NCBI GenBank assembly: GCA_958299035.1
Contig: CATQJL010000112.1
Location: forward strand, 4,200,123-4,264,122
Length of the DNA stretch: 64,000 bases
Direction of reading: 5' to 3'
From: Cylicocyclus nassatus
Taxonomy: Eukaryota > Nematoda > Chromadorea > Rhabditida > Strongylidae
Positions within the stretch are counted from its first letter, which is position 1. Each line of letters starts with the position of its first letter. This document shows positions 35,561 to 47,577 of the stretch, one piece after another. The notes beneath the pieces are model-generated. The model saw only the letters and a list, made by a program, of their open reading frames with translations. It was not told where the DNA came from and did not search any database. Position numbers and translations under genes: made by a program.

Positions 35561-38500
35561 TCAATCCAAGATAGAAATGGCCCAGTATTGTGTAGTAATT
35601 CCACTTATTCGAAGGAATGGTGCAAGAAATTGGGGTTGTAGTGAAAGCGCAGAAATCAACCTCCCAAATGACCGAACAGCCTCCTTCCAATCTGAGTTCG
35701 ACCAGTCAACTCGCATTCTTTCATCCCCAGCTGTGGTAGTCAAGAAACTAAACTATTTATATCCTTCCAAAGTTGAAGTATTTCTTAGAAGCTCATAATC
35801 GTGATTGATCAAAATATTTGACAAGTTCCAATGAAACCTACCTCAAATGTGCACCAGTCAGCACAGTTTTTTCCTCCTCAGCAAGTCGAAGTGTGCGAGC
35901 AGCAAGCAGTCTAGCCATCGTTTGTACGAACGACTCTGTCTGAGTGATCCCGGTCATTTCTCTGCTAGCAGCTTCATCTTGTCCCGCTCGCAGATGGCAT
36001 AAAACTTGCTGGAAAATGGAATAATAATGTTGGGTGATAACGGAAAAATTGTTATCCAATAAAATTAACCAAATAATAATAAAAATAAATAATTTCAGAT
36101 AATGATAAGTTTTGTGATAATTTCAATAATAAGGGTTTTGTAATACAGTAATAATTTCAATCATTCTATTTAATTAACCGGTCCCATAGCCGTATGGGAA
36201 CGGCCATAGGTTGTCGGTGTTGTCGATGTTGTCGGGGTTGCCGAGGTTGCCGGTCGTTGTAGGACCTCATGATAGCCTCTACGTTTCGCTCGCTCTCTAA
36301 ACTGTCTTTGACCTCGACAACTCCGACAACATCGACAACACTGACAACACCGACAACACGGACAACATCGACAACATCGACAACCTATGGCCGTTCCCTA
36401 TATCAAAGTTCTAGTGATATTCAAGAAAGGTTTGTAGGCTGCGCAAATTTACGCTACGCAGGGAGAAACACAATGGGGTGATTAAAACGAAAAGCTGACT
36501 GAAAGTAACAATAGTTGGGAGGCAGGGGAAACCAAGTTGATTGTCCCTTTATGTTTTCTCACCGAATAGGACTTCCCTTCGTTACATTGCGTCACTTCTC
36601 AGCTTTCAAAAACAACAACAAGAAATTTCTTCGTATTTCCTGCTCCTAATCACTACAGTTATGAGATCAGTGGTGCTTTTAATGAGAAATAGCAGTAATG
36701 TAAACTCGCCGTCGACTGGATGGTGTCAACCGTCAGATTCCATTCACATGACAAGACTCTCGCAAGCCTTCGATCTACGTCTGTTCCTTGCTCGGCTATC
36801 TAAAAAAAGTGTTATAGTCAGTCAGCATCTAACACGATGATTATCACCTTAGCCAAAAACTGATGTCTTCGCTCCAATACAGCATCGTCAACTTTTTCAA
36901 GCGGTATAAGTGGGTGTGAATCTAGGGGATGGAAAAATGCACGTTGTCCGATAGGACAGAAAAGGATGCTAAGTATGTGCAAGCGAATTCCTGATGAAAG
37001 CTAAAAACACTTGAATGAATAACAAAAAAATTAAGTTCAAAGGTGCAGCTTACCTGAATGGCAGCTGCTACGGCAAGATGATAATGATGTAAGACTAAGT
37101 GATAGTTAACAAGCGCTTGTCGGTTGGCTAATTCCACCAGAGAATCTCGTAAAGTGATTAATGATTGTAAAGATGACGGTGGATGAGACTGCGCTATCTG
37201 TAAGAAGTCCACCGGTGAAAGAAATCTCAAGGGAATAAATTCTCACCAACCTCTATAAAATCTTCTAGTTGTATTTGCGATGGTGGTGGTGGATCCCTGA
37301 CGTCATCCATCAACATTTTTAAAAGTTCATGACATCTCGACAGAAATTCTACCTAAACTGATTGAAATCAATGAAATCTTCAACGTTTTTTGGAACACTA
37401 GGAATAAAACCCTAGCAAATCTCACCACCCGAATCTCCGGCATATGAAGCTGCTTCCGAGCTTCGCGTTCCTTTGGTGCACGACCAGTCTTCTCGATCAA
37501 TAAAATCACCTCCTTGAATCGCTCGAGAATAAAGTTTTGCCACATCAGTGAAATGACTCCATGTCGAAGACGAGCGCAGTCAATAGACCCCAAATATCCC
37601 ATGGCAAGCTTAATAAATCATTTCTTGTTTCTGCAATACATTTAAGAACAAGCAGGTACGGCCTTACCTCTAAGTTATCACCATTCTCGTAGCTGTCCTT
37701 GAACCACAAGCTCACCAACTCCCATGCAATCTCACAACGAAGCAATGATAAGTTCAAAGTGTGTGGAAGTAGCGTACGTAGTTCTACGATATGAGCAGAA
37801 GACGAAAGGTGCTCTTCGAGCGCATCAGACTTCCATTTTTCAGAGGCTGCTAACGAGGCAATCTGAATATTTTTTTGACGCTAACATATCCGTGTCTCAA
37901 GTATAACCACGTACCTGTTCGCGTAAAAATGCACCGATGGCACCGACGACTTTCGAGTATGGTGCAGGCCGGCCTAGTTCTCCAGCTAACCAAGCAGTAT
38001 GTATTGTAAGAATGGTACAATCAGCATGTTCAAGAGCTGGATTAATTGGCTCCCAATCGTCACCGCCTTTAATGAAAGATTTCAAGACCTCTGAGAAAAG
38101 TAGCCTCTACGGAATAACGTACCTGACATATCCATATCATCCTCTCCCTTCTCGGCAACATTTTCTTGTTTCATAGTCTGGCTTCTTCTAACAACACAAC
38201 AAGCTGCATACAACAAGAGAGCTCGATTTAGATTGCGACTGAAAGGAAAAAAGATGAGATTGTGCAAAAAGGAAAATGACTTACCATTCCAAAGCCGTTT
38301 TCTCAGCTCTATCTAAAACTCCCGGAAATTGCTGCTCAAAATTTGTTAGCATTTCGCATAATTTTGGAAACGCCGTGAAGCCGAATTGTGATTGTGATTT
38401 GGTGAAAACAAACGTCAGGAGCTCGGGATAGCTGTTCTGCAACCATCTTGAATCAGATAGAAAAAAGTAAGAAAGGGTGGTAGCGAACCATTGTAAATGG

Positions 38501-41500
38501 AATGTCCGGCAAAGCGACATCGAAAAAATCTTCCACGTCAATCTGACCCTTCAATACGGGAGCAAATACGAATTCTCCGAAGCGCAGTACATCAGCGTCA
38601 GGATAATTCCTTCAATAACAACCTCGGCTAATTTTTTTTGGCAACAAGCAGGCGCACCTTTCCCAAAAAGCCGTATTTCTTGATCTGCAGTCTATAAAAT
38701 TCAGGAACTCTCCTGGCGACATGATTTGAGTCGACGAGCTGCAAGGTCATGATTTTTCGGTGAATTACAGTGCAAAACACTTAAAAATCATGGAAACAAG
38801 AGATGCCTTGAATCAGTAGATACAAGATAAAATTTGCAATACAACCTACATCTGCTCAAACGCACAGTGTCTCCTCAGAATCTCTTGGATCTGTTCGCCA
38901 AAATGAGTTGAAGGCAGATCACATTCCTCCACATTTCGATGGTGATATCCAAATAGTTTGTTGTATAAGCCCAGAAGTCGTTTCAATAGAGCGACAAGAT
39001 CTTTTAGCGGACCCGCTCCAATTTCAGACTAAAGAACGTCTCATTTGACCAGAGCTAGGGTTCATGCTTTGCGAATAAAAAACCGCTTTTGAATGGACTG
39101 ATAAAGAAATGCTAAGTTTCTACCTTTCCAATACCATTCAGGATAGACTGAAGTATACGAGGTTCCGTAACGTAAGGTAGAACCATCAAAAGAAGTTCCC
39201 TCTTCGACTTCTGTAAACGCAGTGTGGAAAACAGCGGCAGGAAGGAGCTTATATCGGAAGAGGGCGAAAACTGCAAATTTGCAAAATTCACACTGAAACA
39301 TATGGTAGACCATAAGAATACCACCTTTGATAGAAGTAATTGATCGTGTTGATCTTGCGAAGTGATGCGTAACATCGAGAGATGGAAAGGCACTATTAGG
39401 CGGCAAAACTTACCCTATAGAGCATGTATAGGAGAGACACTATACAAGCGTGAATATTTTTTGAATTTACCTGACTATCAACAAAATATGCATCGCGCTC
39501 ATAAAGAGAGCTATGCGTTCCACATAAAACTGCAGCACTCCCTCCGTCCAACAATACACCAACGGGATCCACATGAACTGCCCCCACTCTTACACCACTC
39601 TGTCCAAAGCTTGAGTCAAGATACGAGATAAAGAAATTCACTGGGTACCTGCACATTCCACACTTCAAGCAAGGAACGACGAGGAGCGAAGATTGCAAGA
39701 AAAAGGGCGGTTTGCTTATTATCTACTGAAGTGACCCATGCAACAGAAGCATCTCTATATCCCTTCCAGATACGAATTATCTGGCGATTCAAAACCTAAA
39801 TAGAGCAGGAAATCTAACAATTTAATGAGTGATCAGAAATAAGACGAAAGTAACGACTGAGTAAAGATTGGCATGACAACACAATAAAAAGAAGCAACGT
39901 GAAAATTGCGCTAGCTGAACTGAACTTACATCAATAAGCACCACTCTAGCTACATGGTCTACAACAGCCACTAAGCCACGTGATGCTTCTAGGGCAATTT
40001 CAACTGCGAGGCGAGAATCTCCTAGTGCTCCTCGTGTAGTGATTGTATAAGATTCTTGAGCAAACGCTGCTTTCTTGCGCGGTTTGCTGGAGAAGCCAAG
40101 CATGTCACGCAAGCCAAAATGCGGGACAAACTAGAATGACGTTAACTTGAGAAGTTATCACACATAAAGCATCATTCCTACAGCAACTTACCGATTTACC
40201 ATACTTGACTGCTTCAGCCCATATTTTCCTCCTATCGCTATCAGTTGTCCAAGCAAAAGTCGAAAATATTCTGTCAGAAGTGTAAAGATACATTGAATAA
40301 AGTGGAGGCACAGAACTGCGTATCGTTTCCTCAAAAAAATCTGCTTCAAAACTTCTTCCTGCGATTAGATAGTAATGCAGTGAAGATGGATCGTTCAAGG
40401 ATAACAAAACTGTAGGCTCAGCTAGAATCTAAACTCACGTTATATGAAGAGAACGATGCTGTGGAGTATAGTTCAAAAGCTGATGGCTGGTGAACACCTG
40501 TGAACAGGACATGGCGCAAACCATTTGCACTGAAATATGAATAGTTGATCATGGAAACCAAAACAATAAAACTAGAAGCTCTATGACCACATACCCTTTC
40601 TCAGGCTTCATATGGTCCACATCAAGTTCGAGCGTTTTCGAAAGCTCCTCTGCCTTCATTTCTCGTTTGGCGATCTAAAGTGAATGGACGTCAATCACTA
40701 TATCGATATGAAAGGAGAAAAAATATACCGCTGATTTGGCTTTCAAAAGAGTAGAATGGAGACTGATAGGTTCGACAGCAAAAAAGTCGGCAGAAGTAAC
40801 AACGGTAAATTGTTGGCTATCGTCAGTCCGCACAAAAGATAAAGATAAAACGTCATCTTTGGCGAACTGTTCGAAGAATAATAGTACACCTATGGTAAAG
40901 AAGGTAAGTTATATTGTCCAATCAAACTGTTTACAAACCATGGTCAGTGAAGAAAACGACGTGTCCATTGGACATTCCAAGTGCCACTATAAGGCAATCA
41001 AGCGTTTCTGTCACCCTGTGGGTACCAAGTCCAAACAGGCAACCGCAAGTTATTGTATCCTATGATATGAATAAGATGCATTTGTAGATAAGTAGCAACA
41101 AAAAGCCAAACCTCTTCTGCAAATCCTAGCTCGTCACCTAGTTCCTTCAAACATACTATTTCAAACTGTTTTGGATCTAACACAGACCTGCAAGGATATG
41201 GCTTGAGATTTGGTGAAACACCACCAACAATGTAGATGAATATGTCGCGAGTAATTAGCTTTGAACAGCGGATTAATCTTGGCGTATATGAACACAAATC
41301 GATTTGGGAAATTGAAAAAAAAATGATTTATGTGCTTGCGTAAAATGAGCGCATTATGACTTTTGACAGTTTGAAAAGCATCTTTTTTCAAAAATTACCT
41401 ACTTCACTGAATGCGAGTGCTATTGATAAGCTATGTATAAACTACATAGGTTTGTCTGTACGTCAATAAAAGAAAAAAAAAACAAAATTATGGGAAAATA

Positions 41501-41994
41501 TATGTGAAAGTGACAATGCATATACGACTGATAGCATTGGCAAAAGCAAACTGGGCTTACCTATTTAGAAGAGCAAATCTTTGACGATTTACCAGCAACA
41601 TGTAGTCAAGTGAATTATATGTGACCAGAAAACACTGAGAGAGCCAACTGAGTGGTGAAGCATCATTGTCTACGACGCTGTTTAGAGGCTCCTAAAAAAA
41701 GATAAAAGCAACAGTGAAGACTAACACAACTTCCAAATCTGACCTCTTCGGCTAAGAAATCCCAATCACGCACTCCGGCAGGCTTTTCGGTATCTCGGGC
41801 AGCGTCCTCGTCACTGCTGGTACTTACAGTTCTTTTTACAAAACCCCCTGTGATTAAAAAGGGTTTTTAGATGTCTCGTCAGCACAAAACAACTCACGTG
41901 ATTCTTCACGACATCCTCCCAGCAAATACTCCTTCACTTCTGAAGCTACCTCTTTCTCGATGAAAAGGCTCTCCTCAAGTGTGAAGGAAACTGC
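35561..41994 (-). CDS. rbg-2: RAB3GAP2 homologue, non-catalytic subunit of the Rab3 GTPase-activating protein
   Basis: This is a large gene of more than 20 exons. The start codon lies at 41994 ([20 protein letters not shown]) and the last exon is 35747-35561 (ending QYWAISILD). Family blocks include DWDFLAEE then [20 protein letters not shown] (near the N-terminus), and the diagnostic [16 protein letters not shown] then [18 protein letters not shown] near 39790-39660, followed by [13 protein letters not shown]. The human protein has the same order (MWKGYRDAQ, APRRGILEVW, PRVGAF). With the catalytic subunit RAB3GAP1 it acts on Rab3 in vesicle traffic and on Rab18 at the ER. Not every exon edge was resolved. 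One intron carries a fold-back element (36198-36397). The penultimate exon edge is 35842. Confidence 0.85.
36198..36397. mobile_element. TA-flanked fold-back with minisatellite arms
   Basis: The left end TGGGAACGGCCATAGGTTGT and the right end ACAACCTATGGCCGTTCCC are inverted and flanked by TA. Inward the arms consist of inverted tandem 9-mers (GTTGTCGAT-type on the left, GACAACATC-type on the right). The threonine-rich frame at 36269-36481 is an artefact of this array. It lies in an intron near the 3' end of the RAB3GAP2 homologue. Confidence 0.75.
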
Positions 41995-42729
41995 CATACA
42001 GGAAGAAAGTCAATCAATGCAAATGCTTTCGCTCGTTCAATAAGGTGTAGCACTTTATTCTGTCAGCCGCAGCATGGGAACTTTTCAGCTTAAAAATCAA
42101 CAATCGGCTTTCTTTCGATAACAATCCCAGCCAACAGAAATTGTGAGACTTTTATTGTGCGATATTTTATTCATCGCTGGGTCACATATTAGCGATAGAG
42201 CGCTCGCTGATACGGGCGACTCCTACTGACATCCCGCAGGGGGAGGGGGGGAGGGCAAGCGTTATCCGGGCCGGTTCAGAAATGGGATATCCTATTCGGA
42301 ACATGCAAACATGCACAAGCACATGCAGACTCTCACACATTTAATTTTACAAGGCGACAAAACGTGCAAAACGCAATTAACGTAAAGCCGGTAAGTCGAA
42401 ACAATGCGCCATTTTTTTGATGGCGTCGAGTAATGTATCGACCCCGACCCCCACCCCCCCCCCCCTGTTTTTGGAGGAGGAGGTTTTGCACGGGGAGTTT
42501 TCTAGGCTCCAAATAATCGGGTTTGTCGCCTAACGCCCTACACCCCCCGCAGGGTGTCTCACCTCCACACCCTTACTTTCATTCACGGCATAGGGGATGA
42601 CCAACACAAAAAGGTATCATTCATTCTACGACTAGGAGACGCGAAACCGCATTTCATACGTTGTCTAAACAAGCTTAATCGTGTACTTAGCAGGTTTACA
42701 CTTGTCATTTATCTCGTTCAGGTTTATTA
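41995..42729. other. Upstream region of the RAB3GAP2 homologue
   Basis: It contains the presumed promoter of the minus-strand gene, a remnant of the repeat A 3' part (42264-42352, including GGTTCAGAAATGGGATATCC and CCTATTCGGAACATGC), and C-rich runs near 42440-42470. No exon was recognised. Confidence 0.4.
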
Positions 42730-42955
42730 GGCACCCGCCATACTTGATCCGCTCAATCCACTTGATCCACTTGATCCGCTTAATCCGCTTCATCATTGGT
42801 CAATTCAGTGAACTGATCAATAGCGAAGTGGATGAAGTGGATCAAGCGGATAAAGTGGACAACCGCTTCGCTATTGCTCAATTCACTGAATCGACCAATG
42901 ACGAAGCGGATCAAGAGGATCAAGTGGATTGAGCGGATCAAGTATGGCGGGTGCC
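42730..42955. mobile_element. TTA-flanked perfect TIR MITE (GGCACCCGCC ends)
   Basis: The ends GGCACCCGCCATACTTGATC and GATCAAGTATGGCGGGTGCC are exact inverses flanked by TTA on both sides. Inside, arrays of GATCCACTTGATCCGCTTA-like units are arranged head to head and can fold over the full length. It is the intact relative of the element at 23393-23595. The PIF/Harbinger-like class is inferred from the 3-bp TWA target. Confidence 0.8.
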
Positions 42956-43317
42956 TTACCCATAGAGACGCTGCGAGTAGGCTGTGGTCTTGCTGACAGG
43001 ACTCTGGTTAACATTCTGCGAAGCTGAACCCTCTATTGGGCGAAAATTTTGTAATTTCATTGTGTTTTGGAGCGATTTTGACAAAAATCTCAATTTGGAG
43101 GGCATTTTCTTACCCTTTGGAAAGAGGGAAGAACAAACTTGGACATGTTAAGACAATGTCCGCAATGTGGTCACCGGCTCCTAGTCATAGAATAGATGAT
43201 ACCTTTCCATTATCCGGACCCATTTTTCCGAAGAGGATGTCGTGATAAACACACGACCCATGCTCAAATTTCAACTCTTTATTTCAACTCTTTCTAATGT
43301 TTACATTGTAAACTTGC

Positions 43318-43351
43318 CACAAAGAGTCCGCCATATGGCGGACTCTTTGTG
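43318..43351. repeat. Perfect 34-bp palindrome
   Basis: CACAAAGAGTCCGCCAT followed by its exact reverse complement, with no spacer. It stands alone, with no TIR element detected around it. Confidence 0.7.
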
Positions 43352-43646
43352 TCCATTAGGGCCAGCCTCCTGCTGGCGAAGATTGGACTCACTCTCACTT
43401 TTGTCGTGTGCAGGAGATACCGGCTAAGTTTTGCTGAATAAACTCATATCCCCCAAATGTTAAAGGTAGTGGCTCGGCAAATCTCAACGTAGTCAGATTT
43501 TCGCTTACCCGGAGTTATTCAATACTCTGATCCTGAAAATCCACTTCTGCGAGCTTAAAACGGCGAAAACGAGCGTTTTTCAATGCCCTTCCCTTCGGAA
43601 TTGGACCTGGATCATTCGGGACCCAATGGTTATATTGTCGACTCCC

Positions 43647-43960
43647 CAACTTTGGCGAGGCGAAATCGTGATCTTCACCGAAGATCGATGGATCAGGTAT
43701 GCCTCAGCACAGGGCAACCGCAACGCAAGGCACGCTAGCGCAGCTCCGCCTCGCCAAAGTTGTGGAGCCGCTCATAGCATCTCAGACACTCGCACCGGCC
43801 GGCAACCGTTCGACGACGGCCTTCCGGCTGGCGGCCGTTCCATCATTTTGGGCGGAGCCAAACGCCGGCCGGCCACCGGACGAGTAAATAATGCCGGCCG
43901 GCGGCCGTTCCACTGTGCAAAAGTTCGGAAAGAGCACAAGGTTGCGCTTACAGGAAAATA
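43647..43960. repeat. GC-rich repeat with GCCGGCCGG blocks, copy 1
   Basis: A short inverted pair (CAACTTTGGCGAGGCG at 43647 against its complement at 43747) precedes an array of related blocks: CGCACCGGCCGGCAACCGTT, GGCTGGCGGCCGTTCC and CCGGCCGGCGGCCGTTCC. The same blocks occur in the opposite orientation at 45175-45320. Base composition is very different from the AT-rich surroundings. Confidence 0.6.
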
Positions 43961-44558
43961 ATTTCAAACATTGGGCGCTTGTGTCTGCTAAGCAGAAAAC
44001 TTTTCTTTATTTATTTTCCTTTGTTATTATTGGGGTTTTCTATTTCGTGCGTTATTTCTTTGTCCGATGATAGGTGATATAGCCCCTTATCATGATCCCG
44101 TTCATTCCATTCATTCCTTTTCAGATTTGATCATTGGTGTTCGCTATCTCTTCTTTCTATATTATTGCTTATTTTGACTTGAATGGCGAAAGAACCGAAC
44201 ATCAGTAAATTCATGCCTATTTGCTGTGATGTGAATTCTAGGTAAGTGTCGCATCACCTTTTGGGTACGAATTAATGAAGTACAAATTAGACGTCCACAA
44301 GTTTTTAGGAGACACCTGCGATACATTGTGTCTTGTTTTTTTATGATGGAACTACAATGAATGGTTGACTGCTGTCGATACACTGTTATTCGTGAATACG
44401 AATATGGCTTTCAATAAATACTCATTTATATAATTCTCAGTGCTGCGAATTGTGGACTATTCCTGCTTTGCTGAGTATTCTAATTCACCTAGAGATCGTT
44501 GATCTGTTGATTTCTGCTAAGTCACTGTGTGATATACTATCGCATTTCTGCTAATCTG
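43961..44558. other. AT-rich intergenic stretch
   Basis: No exon chain was recognised. An AATAAA near 44414 on the plus strand could mark a 3' end, but no gene upstream was found. Confidence 0.35.
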
Positions 44559-44796
44559 ATGCTTACGGCTGCTCGAAGCACTCCAAAAGATGTAAGTTTT
44601 CCCTAACTAACTGATTGAAATTACCCAGTGTTTTCTAGGGACCCATACGATCATCTGTTCTAACCATCTTCTGTGAACGCATATGTTTTGATATTACTCT
44701 GCTAACAGACGTTATCGCTACTCTATGCATAGCTGTAAGTTCTAGTATAAGTTAAAAATTGTCAATAGTTTATTTCATTTACAGGTTATCGGATGA
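44559..44796 (+). CDS. Candidate three-exon gene for a 46-aa hydrophobic peptide, or the 3' end of a larger gene
   Basis: Exons 44559-44591, 44639-44734 and 44785-44796 are joined by two small introns (47 and 50 nt) with strong GTAAGT-type donors and TTTTCTAG / ATTTACAG acceptors. They join in phase to MLTAARSTPKDG...LCIAVIG and a stop. The second exon is hydrophobic with two cysteines (FCERICFDITLLTDVIATLC), possibly a membrane segment. The frame is open upstream to a stop at 44508, and an acceptor-like GCTAAG lies between, so the true start may be further 5'. A poly(A) signal lies at 45064. No family recognised. Confidence 0.45.
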
Positions 44797-45063
44797 GGCT
44801 TATCAATAGCTGAATGTGGCATTCAGAAACAAAACAAAATTATGTGACCTTTTAGCCAATCCGGAAAGGTTGTCCAACGATATGCGAACCAATTGCATCA
44901 AATGATATTATCGTATATATGGAAAGTCACTTGCTTCTTAGTTTTGAATGTATATATGGAAAGTCACTTGCTTTTTAGTTTTGAATGTATTTTCATGCAT
45001 ATGTGTACAATGTATCAATGTTTGTTGTTTGTTTAATGTCTCTTTGCATTGTACCTTTTGGCT

Positions 45064-45069
45064 AATAAA
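45064..45069 (+). terminator. Poly(A) signal AATAAA
   Basis: A good candidate 3' end for the small plus-strand gene ending at 44796. A 40-bp direct duplication (ATATATGGAAAGTCACTTGC, twice near 44915 and 44950) lies between stop and signal. Confidence 0.4.
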
Positions 45070-45174
45070 TATGTTGTTATATATTCGTACCACCCCATAT
45101 TAAGGTTACAGAGCTGAATGAAAGCTGGATAGAGAAAAAATACTGTGGCCCAGTGCTATTTTGTTGCGCCATTG

Positions 45175-45330
45175 ACCATGCCGGCCAGCGGCCGTACGAG
45201 TACCGGCCGGCGGCCGTTCGAGTACCGGCTGGCAGCCGGCTGGCGATCGTTCCGGCCGAAATGTCGGTGACGGACCGACCGGTCATGGAACGGCCGCCGG
45301 CCGGTGCGAGTTCTGAGATTGCGGCGGGCA
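45175..45330. repeat. GC-rich repeat with GCCGGCCGG blocks, copy 2 (inverted)
   Basis: Blocks CGGCCGGCGGCCGTTCGAG, CCGGCTGGCAGCCGGCTGG and GGAACGGCCGCCGGCCGGTG correspond to the inverse of the 43.8-kb copy. The pair are about 1.3 kb apart in opposite orientation and flank the candidate small gene, so together they may be ends of one larger element. Confidence 0.55.
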
Positions 45331-46040
45331 GCCTCTACTGGTGAGGAAGAAATTGCCAACTCGCACGGGAGCGTGTAAGATTGGAATGCGCGTGTAAGTC
45401 TGAGGGCCATTTTCTTGGCAGGGAAGGCATTGTGCAACCAGGATTGCACTGTTTTCATACTTGGGCAATAAGGAAATTACCGAGTTAAAATCCTGAATTG
45501 TTGAGTTTTGCCGATCCACTGCCTTTAACTGTGGCACAAAAAGGGGATTTCAAACCCACTATTTGGTCCCAAATTTACAGAAATTTACAGAAAGGTGTCA
45601 ACCTTCTGCCGCTTGCCAAATTGGTTTGACATGTCATCTACATGTTCAACAAGTTTCACCAATAATTTGTCTTACCCTACTTAGCGACGTAAGCTTAAAC
45701 TCTTTTTTAGTCAATTTTGACCTCATTTCGTTCAATCAATCTCAAAATGAACATTGTGATAACAACCTATTTTCGCTGAACACATTAAACTTGCTTGGAA
45801 TAGGGAAGTGCGCTAGTATTCCGTTATAAGAGGCAAAATAAGCAGCAGCAAGATTTTTCAAGCCATCAATTATATTTTTTATTGGCTAAATTCGCATGGC
45901 GAAAAGGGTTTGAAGAGAAAGACATTTTCGAATCACTGCTGAAAGCAGTCAAGATGTTCTAAAATAAGTTCAAGATTGTTTTGCGTCCGTAGAAGGCAGT
46001 CAAACTGCTTTTGGGGGGTTTTCGTTTTTAACCTTTGATT
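45331..46040. other. Intergenic, nothing recognised
   Basis: No supported feature. Open frames lack splice or family support. Confidence 0.4.
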
Positions 46041-46192
46041 CAACTGGCTTGGGGGCTGAAAGGCGGGACTTTGCGACCAAGTTGGGACCGCTCGCAGCGA
46101 CGCAGTCTGCGTCTCTCCCGCTTGCGTGCTCTCTGATCTACCTAGCCTTAGTTACGTCACGAAGCCCCGCCTTCCAGCCGCCAAGCCAGTTG
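46041..46192. mobile_element. Small TIR element, 152 bp
   Basis: The ends CAACTGGCTTGGGGGCTGAA and CCAGCCGCCAAGCCAGTTG are inverted, and pairing continues through AGGCGGGACTT against AAGCCCCGCCT. No coding capacity. Confidence 0.6.
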
Positions 46193-46829
46193 CAAAAGGT
46201 ACCTCACCGGAAATGATTTCGAAAAAGCTTGTTAAAATGGACCAAAACATGTTAATTTTTTGTGACACATGGCAAGGAAGCAGTTCTTTAAAATATTTGA
46301 AAAATTATTCTCAAAATAAAGAACGTGTCCGGATGACGGAAAAGCACCCAAAGAACGAAAACAAAAGCGCATTGAAAATACAAAGTTACTGAAGGTTTAC
46401 TGAAAAGATTGTAACATCTCATTTTGCAATTTCACGAGTATATTGCAATATGGATTTTGTAATCTCACAAGTGCGCACTATCCTAAGTTTCAAAATCTTA
46501 ATATCTGGAGCGAAAATCGCTCATTTATCTTGTAAGGTTAGAATAGTAATAATTTAGTTTTGAAACCTCGGTGTATCGAAGGTGCACTGTTTGGTACTTG
46601 ATAGGTTCTGCTATTTTTCCAAGATTCAAAACTTTGGAAAATTTATCAGTAAAATTCTAAAAGAGTAGCTGAAAGAGAAGAAAAATTGCTTTAGTTGGCC
46701 AAAGGTCTGCCCTACTTACTGATTGTCAAAGCTCCCACGAAAGTTCTTACAGAAATTTTAAAATTAGAGGAAGTTGGACTTGGTGAAAATGAGGGGTTGT
46801 AACATTAACTATCTCAGCATTCTGAACGA
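46193..46829. other. Intergenic, nothing recognised
   Basis: AT-rich, no supported feature. Confidence 0.4.
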
Positions 46830-46837
46830 ATCACACC

Positions 46838-47115
46838 CAGGGCTCGGCACGAGGTGGCTTACAAGCAAGCTGGGTATCGTTTTTGGGACGAAAAGCAAAG
46901 GGGGTTTCGTTTTTGTGACCGAAAAGACACGGAAAATTGGCGACGGCGACCTTTTTTTTTAGTCGACGTTTCGTTTTTTGGGGGATTTTGGGGAATTTTT
47001 CAGGTTTTTAGAGGAAATTTGGTTGAGGGTCAAAGGGGACTTCGTAAAAATTCCCAAAGGTCAAGGGGGACTTCGTTTTTTCCATTTTCATCTAGCCACC
47101 TCGTGCCGAGCCCTG
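46838..47115. mobile_element. hAT-type MITE with exact 8-bp target duplication
   Basis: The ends CAGGGCTCGGCACGAGGTGG and CCACCTCGTGCCGAGCCCTG are perfect inverses. The flanks ATCACACC (46830-46837) and ATCACACC (47116-47123) are an exact 8-bp direct repeat. The ends are close to those of the 1.7-kb element at 7174-8857. The body has several GTTTCGTTTTT / GGGGACTTCG runs and no transposase. Confidence 0.85.
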
Positions 47116-47577
47116 ATCACACCGGGTATATAGCAGCTGGAAAAGGAAGAAATTTTGCACCGGACGTTTTCAAATGTTTGTTTGTCTTTATTCTACCGAA
47201 TTTTCCGGTGGAAAACCTGGCAAACTTTTGAACCGACCAGTAGTTTGTTTCCATTTGTTGATAAGTGAAAATAATCTCTCAAAAGTCATGAAATCTCCAA
47301 CAAGGACGTGTACATATAGATCCCAAGTTCAGATTCTTCTCTGTAGGCTCGACCATTTTCCATATTCTCAATATGTTTTCCTCAGTCTACTTTCACAGTT
47401 ACTATTGCCATGTTTAGTTTTTAGATTCCCATTTCTAAATGGCCTTTTACTCGAAATTTTTTGAGATCTCTCTTGCTCGCCGTCGTTCCTGCTCAGGCAG
47501 AGTAAGAATTCGTGCCCTCAGTTAAGTTTGCGTATATCATAGCACTTCGAAATTGATATGACAAAATGATCACCCTC

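Noticed and set aside
36269..36481. Thr/Ser-rich 70-codon plus-strand frame
   Set aside because: It reads through the GACAACATC minisatellite of a fold-back element and continues into non-coding intron.
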